The translations under genes and the position numbers were made by a program. From NCBI RefSeq assembly GCF_003385955.1, contig NZ_QRDW01000002.1, positions 186,001 to 250,000 on the forward strand: a DNA stretch of 64,000 nt, written 5' to 3'. The DNA is from Aestuariispira insulae (GTDB taxonomy: Bacteria; Pseudomonadota; Alphaproteobacteria; UBA8366; Aestuariispiraceae). The first letter of the stretch is position 1, and every line of letters starts with the position of its first letter. Positions 23,938-32,900 of this stretch are shown here, in pieces. Below the pieces are notes generated by a model, which saw only the letters and a list, made by a program, of their open reading frames with translations, made no database searches and was not told the origin of the DNA.

Positions 23938-25068
23938 TCAAACAGGCCCGTTGGTCATGATATGAGCGCGCCAGGCGGCCAGGCCCTCATCGATATTGGC
24001 CCGGCCAAAACCGACCCGGAAACGGTCATATTTCACCGGCAGCAGGTCAGAATGATAGAGCCGGGGGGGTAACAGCAGGACGCCGCTTTTTTCCACCAAT
24101 CGGTCACAGAATTCATCGGTGCTGCCGGGACCTTTGTAGCGCGGGAAGGCGACACAGCCGCCATCGGGCCGCTGCCAGTCGAACAGGTCGGGGAACTCCG
24201 CGAAAAAGGCGTCCAGCTTTTCCACATTGCCCGCCAGCAGGGCGCAGTTGCGTTCCAAAATGCGGTCGCGTGCTTTCAAGGCGATCAAGGCCAGCCGTTC
24301 GCTGGGCGCGGAATTGCAGATGGAGAGATAATGTTTGTAGCGTTCGATCTCTTTCAGCATCCCCCGGTCGCGGCAGGCGATCCACCCGACCCGTAGGCCC
24401 GGCAGGCCATAAGCCTTGGACATGACATTCAAGGACAGGCCCTTTTCATAAACATCGGCCACCTGGGGCAGGCGGATCGCGGGATCGCGCTCAACCCCGC
24501 GGTAAACCTCGTCACTGAACAGCCACAGGCCATGGTCGCGGCAAAGATCGATCAAGGCGTCAAACCGGTCGCGCGCCAGGACCGCGCCGGTGGGGTTTTG
24601 CGGGAAATTGATCGAGACCAGCTTGGTATTGGGCCGGATCGCAGCGCGGACCGCATCGATATCCAGGGACCAATTGTCATCTTCATCCAGCGCCACGCCG
24701 GTCACATCGCAAATTTCCAGCGGCACAGTTTCGGCGGCCTGGTAATTGGGCACGACCACAATGGCATGATCGCCCTTTTCCAGCATAACCCGCATGGCGG
24801 CATAGACGCCCTCTTCAGCCCCGGCCAGACAGAGAATATCTTCCGCCTGGCAATTGTCATAGGTGTTGGCGATTTCTGTGCGCAGGGCCGGAAGGCCGAA
24901 GGTTTCCGTATAGCCCAGATACAGGTTTTTAAAGGCGGCACGATCCTCGTCACTGGCCATGGCCAGCAGTTCCGGGATGGCGAAGCTCTGCATGTCGGAG
25001 GCAGTCATATGGTATTTGGCGGAAAACTCCCATTTGGCAAAATGGTCTTCCAGTTCAAACTTGCGCAT
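23938..25068 (-). CDS. Class I/II PLP-dependent aminotransferase
   Basis: The product is 376 aa from ATG 25068. A complete fold-type I set is visible: LGYTET.GLP.LR (substrate loop, 51-63), NFPQNPTG (154-161), SDEVYRG (185-191) and the Schiff-base lysine Lys218 in SKAYGLPGLRVGW. The family transaminates or decarboxylates amino acids and is close to the CapM/MocR-free group seen beside threonine dehydratase-like genes. It overlaps neither neighbour but lies 4 nt after the dehydratase stop region and is coupled to the cyclodeaminase-like gene. The product of the pathway is unknown; transamination of the dehydratase product is a reasonable inference. Confidence 0.85.
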   Translation of the reverse strand: MRKFELEDHFAKWEFSAKYHMTASDMQSFAIPELLAMASDEDRAAFKNLYLGYTETFGLPALRTEIANTYDNCQAEDILCLAGAEEGVYAAMRVMLEKGDHAIVVVPNYQAAETVPLEICDVTGVALDEDDNWSLDIDAVRAAIRPNTKLVSINFPQNPTGAVLARDRFDALIDLCRDHGLWLFSDEVYRGVERDPAIRLPQVADVYEKGLSLNVMSKAYGLPGLRVGWIACRDRGMLKEIERYKHYLSICNSAPSERLALIALKARDRILERNCALLAGNVEKLDAFFAEFPDLFDWQRPDGGCVAFPRYKGPGSTDEFCDRLVEKSGVLLLPPRLYHSDLLPVKYDRFRVGFGRANIDEGLAAWRAHIMTNGPV

Positions 25069-25072
25069 GGGG

Positions 25073-26041
25073 TTATTCCTCGTTGATGACAGATTGGAAG
25101 GTGGAGAGACTGATATTGCGGCCACATAAGATGACGGCGATCCGGGCCCCTTTGTAATCGTGCGCGGTTTTCAGGGCTGCGGCCACGGCAACGGCGGCTG
25201 CCCCTTCAATGATATAGCGTTCATGTTCTGCCACCCGGCGCATGGCGGATTTGATTTCTTCTTCGGTGACGAGAACCTTTCGGGAGATCACTTGCTGGCA
25301 GATCGGGAAGGTGGGCGTGCCGACCTCCACACCGCCGGCGGAACCGTCGGAGAGGGTGTCGGTTTCCGGCACATCCCAAATCTCGCCCCGTTCCAGGCAG
25401 TGATACATGGCAGCCGCCTTTTCCGGCCAGCAGCCGATGATTTCGCAATCAGGCCTGGCGGTTTGCAGATAGCTGCCGATACCGGAAATCAGGCCGCCGC
25501 CGCCGACACAGGCATAGACCGCGTCAAAATCATCCAGCTGATAGGTCAGCTCCAGCCCGATGGTGCCCTGGCCTGCGATCACATCCATGTCGCCATAGGG
25601 CGAGATGTAATAGCGGCCTTCCGCTTGCGCGGCCTGATGAGCAGCACGTTCCGCATCAACACAGTTGCCCGGCACCAAAACGGGTGTCGCGCCAAGCCGT
25701 TTGATATTGGCCAGTTTCAACGGTGATACGGTTTCCGGCAGGTATATGGTGGCTTCCGTTCCGCCCAGCTTGGCCGCGCGCGCCGTCGCCATGCCGTGAT
25801 TTCCGGACGAAGCGGTGATGATACCCTGCTGCTTTTGCTTTTCCGTTAAGCAGAGCACTTTGTTCATGGCCCCACGCATCTTGAAGGAACCGGTCAGTTG
25901 CAGATGCTCACCTTTGAGCAGAAATTCGGTACCGGTCTCGTCCGAAAAGATCCCGGCAGTCTCCAGCGGCGTGGTTTGCACCCCATAGAGTTTGATCCGT
26001 TCATCGGCTGCCTGTATCGCCTTGAATAGCCCGTTGGTCAT
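25073..26041 (-). CDS. Threonine dehydratase/EutB-like PLP enzyme
   Basis: The product is 322 aa. Fold-type II features are clear: Lys54 in LTGSFKMRGA (PLP aldimine), SSGNHG (78-83) and the phosphate-binding loop GGGGLISG (180-187). It lacks the C-terminal ACT-like regulatory domain of biosynthetic IlvA, so it is a catabolic-type dehydratase of serine, threonine or a related hydroxy-amino acid (EutB in hydroxyectoine use is one example). The start overlaps the stop of the regulator by 4 bp. The neighbouring aminotransferase and cyclodeaminase-like gene suggest a short pathway turning an amino acid into a keto acid. Confidence 0.85.
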   Translation of the reverse strand: MTNGLFKAIQAADERIKLYGVQTTPLETAGIFSDETGTEFLLKGEHLQLTGSFKMRGAMNKVLCLTEKQKQQGIITASSGNHGMATARAAKLGGTEATIYLPETVSPLKLANIKRLGATPVLVPGNCVDAERAAHQAAQAEGRYYISPYGDMDVIAGQGTIGLELTYQLDDFDAVYACVGGGGLISGIGSYLQTARPDCEIIGCWPEKAAAMYHCLERGEIWDVPETDTLSDGSAGGVEVGTPTFPICQQVISRKVLVTEEEIKSAMRRVAEHERYIIEGAAAVAVAAALKTAHDYKGARIAVILCGRNISLSTFQSVINEE

Positions 26042-26643
26042 GCGCGCAGTTCTTTCAGATATTTATAGATGGTGGCCCGGCCGAGGCCGAGGCAGCGGGC
26101 CACATAATTGGCGGAACCCTGTCCGGCAAAAGCGCCCTTTTCCTCCAGCGCGCTGACCAGGTTGCGCTTGTCCTCGCGGCTGAGCGCCTGCAGGCTCAAG
26201 CCTCTGTCATGCAGCCATTCCTGCATGGAGAGATTGATCCGCTCATGCCAGTCATCCTTGAACAGGGCATCAACCGCCTGGTTTTCCTGAGGCGCGTCCA
26301 GCATCAGGCCCAGCACTTTATGCATCCGGTCCATGTCTGACATGTCCATATTGATGCACAAAAGCGCCTCCGGCCTGCCATCGGCCCCATTCATCACGAT
26401 GGAGATGGATTTCAGAACCCGGCCATCCCAATTGATCTTGCGATAGGGGCCAATGACGGTTTCGCCCTCGGCAAAATCAATCTCTTCCAACAGGGAGGGG
26501 GAGCCTACTTCCCGATTGGAGTAGTTATTGGCCAGATAGGCGATCTGCTGGCTTGAAAGATCATGCACCACCACTTCCGCATGGGGATGCATGAGGGCGG
26601 CAATGCCGTCGGCGGTGCGTTTATATGTGTCTAGATAGTCCAT
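26038..26643 (-). CDS. YheO/DauR-type PAS-HTH transcriptional regulator
   Basis: The product is 201 aa. The N-terminal YheO-like PAS domain (ALMHPHAEVVVHDLSSQQIAYLANNYSNREVGSPSLL) is followed by a C-terminal helix-turn-helix (ANYVARCLGLGRATIYKYLKEL). DauR of Pseudomonas, which controls D-arginine catabolism, has this architecture. It is the first gene of the operon and overlaps the dehydratase by 4 bp, so it probably controls its own operon in response to the amino acid. Just upstream an AT-rich segment with repeated TAGAC/TCTAG words (26643-26690) could hold its operator. Confidence 0.8.
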   Translation of the reverse strand: MDYLDTYKRTADGIAALMHPHAEVVVHDLSSQQIAYLANNYSNREVGSPSLLEEIDFAEGETVIGPYRKINWDGRVLKSISIVMNGADGRPEALLCINMDMSDMDRMHKVLGLMLDAPQENQAVDALFKDDWHERINLSMQEWLHDRGLSLQALSREDKRNLVSALEEKGAFAGQGSANYVARCLGLGRATIYKYLKELRA

Positions 26644-26687
26644 AAGTAGACGAATAGTCTAAAAATGGATCAAGAGTCTAGAATTAT

Positions 26688-28259
26688 TTAGAGCTGGAAC
26701 AGTTTTGCCAGATCCCCCTTGGCCGGTTTGCCGCTGGGGGTGCGGGGCATATCCGCCAGAATTGTCAGGCCGGTGGGTTGCATGAAGCGGCTCATCCTGC
26801 CCTGACAGAATTGGGCGAGCGCCTCGATGGTGAGGCTGGTGCCTGGGCGCAGGGTGGCAAAGACATGCACGGCTTCTTCGCCATAATCGTCCGGTCGGCC
26901 CAGAACGGCGCAATCCTCGACCGATGGGTGGGTTAGGACCACCTCTTCGATCTCATAGGCGGAGACCATTTCGCCTTTGACCCGGATGCGTTCGGAAATG
27001 CGCGCGACCCAATAAAGATCGCCTTCGTCATCCAGGCGGGCCAGGTCACCGGTATGGAACCAGAGATTGCGCCAGGCCTCGACCGTCTTTTCCGGCATGG
27101 CGAAATAACCGCTGGCCATGATGGCGGGTTCCTTTGGCCGTATCACCAGCTCGCCAACCTGGCCGGCGGGCAGGGGATGGTCATGTTCATCGACGATGGC
27201 GACCTCATAGCGATCGAGCACTTTGCCTGCGCCCTTTTTGTCAAACAGCGGGAGCGCGACCGAACCCGCGTCGGTCGAGCCATAGCCGCCCCCACGGGCC
27301 AGCCTGACATTGAACCGTTTTTCAAAGGCATCATGATCAACCGGCAGCGGCGTACCCCAGATGAAGCGCATTTTGTGGGCCGTTTTTTCCGCACAGGGTG
27401 GCGCGGCCCAGAGAAGCTGCTGAACTGAGCCCAGGCACATGAACCAGGTGGCACCAAATCGGGCCACATCGGGCCAGAAATTGCTGACACTAAAGCATTC
27501 CCTCATCACCGCACGACCGCCAACCATCAGGGCGGGCAGAATATCGTAATGGGCGGCGCCCACATGGAACAGGGGATAGGGGCTATAAACACAATCATCG
27601 GCGGTCAGGTCAAATGCCTCCAGCATGGATTCCGCCGCCCGGATGGCACAGCGGTCCGGCAACAGGCAGCCCTTTGAAACCCCGGTTGTGCCGGAAGTGA
27701 ACATGATAACCGAGGATACGTCATCAGGATGATCGCCCGCACAGTCGCTGTCGTCGTTTGAGAGCATCTCTTCAAATTCCATCCGTTCCAGATGGGGCAG
27801 CAGGCGTGCGGCTTCCGCCATACCATCGATCAGGATCAGGCGTTTCAGGCTGGTCAGGTCGCCTGCAATCTCGGCAAGGGCCTCAAGATAGGATCGGGAC
27901 GTGATCAATGTTTCCAGGCCGGTCAGATTGATCATCCGGGACAGGGAAATACCCCGGAAGGTGGCGTTGATCGCCACCTCGACAGCACCCATTTTTTTCA
28001 GGGCATAGGAACTGGCCAGAAAATCCGGGCTGTTGGACAGCATGATGCCCAGATATTGGCCTGGCCGGGCTCCAGCCGCTTTCAGCCCATGGGCGATGCG
28101 GTTGGTACGGGCGTTGAAGGCACGATAACTCAGTTGCGCGTCTGTTTCCGCCTGGGTCAGGAACAGGTTGTCACCATGAAGGGCGGCCTGCCGTTCCAGC
28201 AGTTGGCCCAGGTTTTCCTGGCGGGTTTGATAGGCTGAATGGTTATGCAGCATGTTCAT
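26688..28259 (-). CDS. Acyl-CoA ligase (AMP-binding, CaiC-like)
   Basis: The product is 523 aa from ATG 28259 (CAGGAG 8 nt upstream); the longer frame reaching 28424 is not used. The ANL superfamily set is complete: P-loop MFTSGTTGVSKG (187-198), a GYGSTDAG motif, TGDLARLD, and the C-terminal PRTPSGKPAKGDL with the catalytic Lys. These enzymes make acyl-adenylates and then acyl-CoA. The closest functional group I can name is carnitine/crotonobetaine-type ligase, but the acid is not determined by the sequence. It is divergent from a LysR gene, which is the likely regulator. Confidence 0.85.
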   Translation of the reverse strand: MNMLHNHSAYQTRQENLGQLLERQAALHGDNLFLTQAETDAQLSYRAFNARTNRIAHGLKAAGARPGQYLGIMLSNSPDFLASSYALKKMGAVEVAINATFRGISLSRMINLTGLETLITSRSYLEALAEIAGDLTSLKRLILIDGMAEAARLLPHLERMEFEEMLSNDDSDCAGDHPDDVSSVIMFTSGTTGVSKGCLLPDRCAIRAAESMLEAFDLTADDCVYSPYPLFHVGAAHYDILPALMVGGRAVMRECFSVSNFWPDVARFGATWFMCLGSVQQLLWAAPPCAEKTAHKMRFIWGTPLPVDHDAFEKRFNVRLARGGGYGSTDAGSVALPLFDKKGAGKVLDRYEVAIVDEHDHPLPAGQVGELVIRPKEPAIMASGYFAMPEKTVEAWRNLWFHTGDLARLDDEGDLYWVARISERIRVKGEMVSAYEIEEVVLTHPSVEDCAVLGRPDDYGEEAVHVFATLRPGTSLTIEALAQFCQGRMSRFMQPTGLTILADMPRTPSGKPAKGDLAKLFQL

Positions 28260-28283
28260 GAATTTGGCTCCTGATCCATTATT

Positions 28284-28298
28284 TTCACAAAATATGAA
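28284..28298. promoter_or_regulatory. Candidate LysR-type operator between ligase and LysR gene
   Basis: TTCACAAAATATGAA is a 15-bp dyad of the T-N11-A class in an AT-rich patch between divergent starts (28259 and 28356). A second AT-rich segment with GCATAATA and GCATATC follows at 28321-28346. Confidence 0.4.
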
Positions 28299-28355
28299 GG
28301 ATCTGGGGCCTCGGTCAATTTGCATAATACTGCCTTTTCGCATATCAATTTTGTT

Positions 28356-29258
28356 ATGGTAAATTTGCGAAAGAAAATCCCGCCCCTGAGTGCGCTGATT
28401 GCCTTTGAGGCCTGTGCAAGGCATCTAAGTTTCACCCGGGCCGCGGATGAGTTGGGCGTGACCCAGGTGGCGATCAGCCGCCAGATTAAAGCCCTCGAGG
28501 ATCATGTCGGGGTGAAGCTGTTCGACCGGCTGCACCGGGCGATCCGGCTGAATGCGCAGGGCCAGGAATTCCGCGATGTTCTGGTGCCGGGCCTGACCCG
28601 GATTGCTGATTGTGTCGACGGCCTGCAAAAAGGCGGGGGCGGCAACCGCCTCACGGTCGGGACTACCACGGGATTTTCCGCCTATTGGCTGATGCCGCGC
28701 ATCGCCAAATTCAGTAGCCTCCATCCGGAGGTGGAGCTGCGTTTCGCGGTGGCGGATCAATGTGTGGATTTGAAAGCGTCAGGCATTGATCTTTCAATCC
28801 GCTATGGCAACGGGGCCTGGCCGGGGCTGGATAGCCAGTTCTTCTGCGCCAGCCATGTGCGCCCGCTCTGCGCGCCCAGCTATTGGGGAGACCGGCCGGT
28901 GACCGATGATCCACGGGATCTCCTGGGCGAAACCCTGATTGATTTCGACTATGTGGTGGATTCCAGCTGGGCAAATTGGTTTGCCCATATGGGGGTGGAT
29001 CTGGAGAAAGATCCGGCCACGATTACGACCAACGCCTATACCTCCATGGTGCAGGCTGTGCAAAATGGGCAGGGTATCGCGCTTTTGAGTGCGCCCCTAA
29101 TCCAGGATCTGATCAATTCGGACGCATTGATGGAACCGAGCAGCCTGCCGCCGCAGGAACTGCCGGGCGGCTATTATCTGGTCCAGCCGAGGGGGGCGGG
29201 GGAATGTGTTGCCAGAGAGACGTTTATTGAGTGGATTAAGGCCGAGATGAATGACTGA
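28356..29258 (+). CDS. LysR-family regulator (GcvA-like)
   Basis: The product is 300 aa from ATG 28356 (upstream ATGs at 28320 are unlikely). An N-terminal winged HTH (LSALIAFEACARHLSFTRAADELGVTQVAISRQIKALEDHVGVKLFDR) is followed by a periplasmic-binding-protein-like effector domain with the GcvA-subgroup features DLSIRYG.G.WPGL and LLSAPLI.DLI. It probably controls the divergent acyl-CoA ligase. The stop overlaps the next gene by 8 bp, an unusual pairing for a LysR regulator. Confidence 0.85.
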   Translation: MVNLRKKIPPLSALIAFEACARHLSFTRAADELGVTQVAISRQIKALEDHVGVKLFDRLHRAIRLNAQGQEFRDVLVPGLTRIADCVDGLQKGGGGNRLTVGTTTGFSAYWLMPRIAKFSSLHPEVELRFAVADQCVDLKASGIDLSIRYGNGAWPGLDSQFFCASHVRPLCAPSYWGDRPVTDDPRDLLGETLIDFDYVVDSSWANWFAHMGVDLEKDPATITTNAYTSMVQAVQNGQGIALLSAPLIQDLINSDALMEPSSLPPQELPGGYYLVQPRGAGECVARETFIEWIKAEMND

Positions 29259-29901
29259 CAAGTTATCTGAGCTTTTTCCCGATATGTCTTGCGAAGGCTC
29301 CCTGTTTTATTACTGGCCCATTGGCATACGATTTGAGATTGCAGATCCTGAAATGCCCTACCTGCTTGAAACAGGGACATATAACTCAGACTATTTTTCC
29401 CGTGCTTTGGCCCGTGCCGAAGCGGTATTCGATGCAGCCTTTTCGGCAGATGATGAGATCACTGTCATTTACGATCTGTTTTCTTATGGTCGCAGGCGAA
29501 TCAAAAAGAGATGTCTGGTATTCCAGCAAATAGCAGAGCCATCATCAGCCGATTATCTGTATCAGGATCTGGACTCTATCTGGTTAGATGAAAATGATCC
29601 CAAATGTTATTGCCTGAAGAGAGTGCAGATCAGTACTTCTGTCCGAAATGTCCATCGCACTAAGTTGATTGAAGCGTCCCTGCACACAGATTTTCCAGAT
29701 AGAAAGCCTAATTTCTCAGGTCGGTGCTATTTCCTCAATCGGACGCGTGGAATTATCTATTGTCTTTATGACGACCGGGGGCTGGACCTCATCGCTACTG
29801 AAAAAAGCAGTCTTGCAGATATCTATCGGAATCTCGGTCACTGGATACTGGAGCATGACCGAGAACGCATTGATGAATGTTTCCGGGAGGAAGAGAACTA
29901 A
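29251..29901 (+). CDS. DUF3885-family protein
   Basis: The product is 216 aa. The opening (SCEGSLFYYWPIGIRFEIADP) and the closing YCLYDDRGLDLIATEKSSLADIYRNLGHWILEHDRERID match the DUF3885 pattern, found in scattered bacteria and often in immunity-like or accessory settings; no activity is known to me. It is clearly AT-richer than the genes on both sides. It overlaps LysR (8 bp) and, tail to tail, the topoisomerase gene (4 bp). Recent transfer is possible. Confidence 0.65.
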   Translation: MTDKLSELFPDMSCEGSLFYYWPIGIRFEIADPEMPYLLETGTYNSDYFSRALARAEAVFDAAFSADDEITVIYDLFSYGRRRIKKRCLVFQQIAEPSSADYLYQDLDSIWLDENDPKCYCLKRVQISTSVRNVHRTKLIEASLHTDFPDRKPNFSGRCYFLNRTRGIIYCLYDDRGLDLIATEKSSLADIYRNLGHWILEHDRERIDECFREEEN

Positions 29902-32900
29902 CCTATCGATAATGAAAGTTCCGGCCCCGATGCCAGCGCGTCATAGACCGACGGCCGATCCGCGCTGCTAAGGATGAGTGTACAGCGGGCCTGGATTGAG
30001 CGGGCCTGGTCCAGGCCCAGCGCATAGGCCGGTTCCAGTATATCCAGTTCGTCAAAGGCTAGATCCAGCTTGGCCTTGCCGAACTGGATCGTGGCGCGCT
30101 GCGGTTCCGGGTCGATATCCTTGCAAATGCCGATCTCGCCTTCCGCAATGCCACTCGCCAATTGATCGATCTTCAGAATCAATTTATCCCCCACCCGGAA
30201 GCGCCAGCCATAGCGGTCGGCATGCAGGTGGTCCGCCTTCATATTGAGCTGTTGCGATAGGATCGGGTTAAGTTTGGCTGGCGACAGCGGGCCGCTTTCA
30301 TCCATGGTGATTACCTGGATGTCTGTTACCGGATCCAGCTTAAACTTCTTCGGCAAGCGGTTCTTTGCCACTTCAATCAGTTTCCTGATCGTATCTTCGG
30401 GGCCATTGGCGGCAATGGCGAAGAAATCTGCCTCTATGCCTTCCGGTGTTTCGATGGCCAGCGCCTCACCCGCTTTCACCCGCGCGGCATTGGCCAGCAC
30501 CAGGCTTTTTTCCCGGCCGGGCCGGATGGATTTTAACGTGATGGTATGGAGTGTGCCGTCATTGCACAGGTCGATCAGGCTGTGGCCCGCGCGGGGGGCT
30601 GGTCTTTGGTCCAGATCCTCCACCAGCACCAGATGGCCGCCTTCGGGCAGGGCTTTCAGCGCGGCATTCATCACCGCCCGGTCGATTTTTGCCGGATCGC
30701 GCAGGATCAGGACCTTACCGTCCAGCGGTTTTTTGGCCGTGCGCTTGAATTTGCCGGTCTTATCGTTCCATTCCAGCAGCTTGTGCAGCGAGGCGGCCTC
30801 TTCATCAGTGGCGTCGCCCAAGGCCTTGGCGGCGGTATTGTCCGCGCCCGCCAGTTGGAAGGTAACCTTCTTCGCTTTCAGAATGCCGGCCAGGGCCTGT
30901 ATGGCGGTGTCACGGCCGGTGCCGGGCCCGCCATTGATCACCAGAAGCCGGGTGGAAAGGGCGGAGCCCACGGCCTGTTTCTGGTCATTGGTGAGGGTAA
31001 GCTTCATCTGGCCTTCGATCCAGCCCAGCGCCTTGTCAATCTCCATTTCCGGCAGGGCGGAAGCTTCCTTGGCCATGGCTTTCAATTGCCGGACCAGGCT
31101 GTCCTCTTCCTTTTTCATCGCCGTCACATGGACGATTTCCACCGATCCCTTTTTCTTGACGCTCAATGTACCGCTGTCGCATTCGCTGTCCAGGGCAGTC
31201 TCCAATGCGGCGGGCGAAAGGCTATGGGCCTCGGCCAACTGGTTGAGCAAAATATCCTTGCCGCGAGCACCGCCAACATGGATGAGGCGGTGGAAGAGCA
31301 TCGCGCCCAGCCGGTCCTGGCCCCGGTTCAGGTTGCGGGCCAATTGATCCGCCAGGCCAAAGGGCAGATGCGGCAGTTGCCGTGCGATTAGATAGGGATT
31401 TTCGCTGATGGTCTTAAGTGTTTCCTCGCCAAAGGCCTGATACAGCCTGGCGGCATAAACCGGGGCGACCCCGTTTTTCTGCAGGAATGCTGCGATCTGG
31501 CGGCAGGCGGCCTTTTCAGCAACTGCATCGGTGATGGCAGTGACGATTTTGGCGCTGATGCCTTTGACACTTTTCAGCTTTTCCGGCTCATCCTTGATGA
31601 TTTTATAAACATCCGCGCCAAAGGCCTCCACCAGCAGCTTGGCCTGTTTGGGGCCAACGCCCTTGATCACGCCGCTGCCCAGTTTCTTTTCAATCGCGAC
31701 CAGTGGATCGGCGGGTTTGCCGCCCAGATGTTCATCCAGGAATTCCCGGCAGGTATCAAAGTTGCTGCCAATCCCCTTGGGCAGTTTCAGGCCTTTGCGT
31801 TCGGCAACCGACTTGGCGGTGGCCAGCATCTTTTCGGTCGGCTTGCCGCCTTTCATCTTATCCTTGGGCGCTTTCACGCCGGTCGGGATCTTGGGCGATT
31901 TCGGGCCATTGACCTTGATGATCTCAATCAGGCGTCGGGTTGCCTCGCCGATACCGTCCCAGACCTCCCGGGCGGTCTGGTTGCCCATCAGGATATCATC
32001 CAGCTTCATTTCCCAGACGGCTGTGACACCGGGATCGACCAGTTCGGGCGCGGCGATTTTCAAGGTGTTATACAAGGTCATGCCGGAATCGGTCGGCACG
32101 ATATTCTTGCCCTTCTGGACCAGGAAATTTTGGTGTTTCAGGCCGGAAATAATGGCGGCCCGTGTTGCCGGCGTGCCGATCCCCTTGGCCTCTTTCAGCT
32201 TTTCCTGCTGTTCCTTATCCTCGATGAAACGCCAGGCATTTTGCATGGCATCAATAAGGGTTCCCTCGTTGAAGCGCGGCGGGGCTTTGGTTTTCTTGGT
32301 GTCCACCTCAACGGGATTAAGGGTGGCCATGTCGCCATCCTTAACGGGGGGAAGCTCGCCCGCATCCTCCTCCTTCTTTTCCATCTCATCGGTATAGACC
32401 GCTTTCCAGCCCAGCTCTTTCGGGATGTTACCGGTGATCTTGAAATCCAGTTCCTGGCCGTCGGGGCCCGGCACCTTCATGGAGACGGTGGTATTTTCAT
32501 AGACATAATCGGGCATCAGGATCGCCAGATAGGAACTGGCGACCAGGTCGAACATCTTCTTTTCATCCTGCGTCAGGCGCGGATAGATGTCCCGGATCTT
32601 GTCCATGGTGTTTTTGTTCGGGATGATCGCGTGATGGGAGACGCCTTTCAGGGCAGCATCGGAGAAATGCCCCGCCTTGCCCTTGCGCACTTCCGGCTTG
32701 TCCAGTGGCACATCTGCATAATGGGACAGGCCTTTCAGACCCTTGACGATCTCGCTGATATCGGCGATCTGGTTTTCCGCCAGATAGCGTGATTCCGCGC
32801 GCGGATAGGTCTGGATCTTTTTCCCATCCCCATCATAAAGCTCCTGCGCCACTTCCAGGGTTTTGTCCGCGGTCCAGCCCCATTTGCGTGCGCAGATTTT

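Noticed and set aside
22979-26041. Ectoine degradation operon (eutBC)
   Set aside because: Only EutB- and EutC-like family members are present; eutD and eutE hydrolases are absent, and the regulator is of the DauR type rather than EhuR/AsnC. Kept as unresolved amino-acid catabolism.
30244-32792. Several plus-strand open frames of 280-370 aa inside the topoisomerase gene
   Set aside because: They are antisense shadows of the GC-rich coding sequence; the minus-strand frame has clear topoisomerase motifs.
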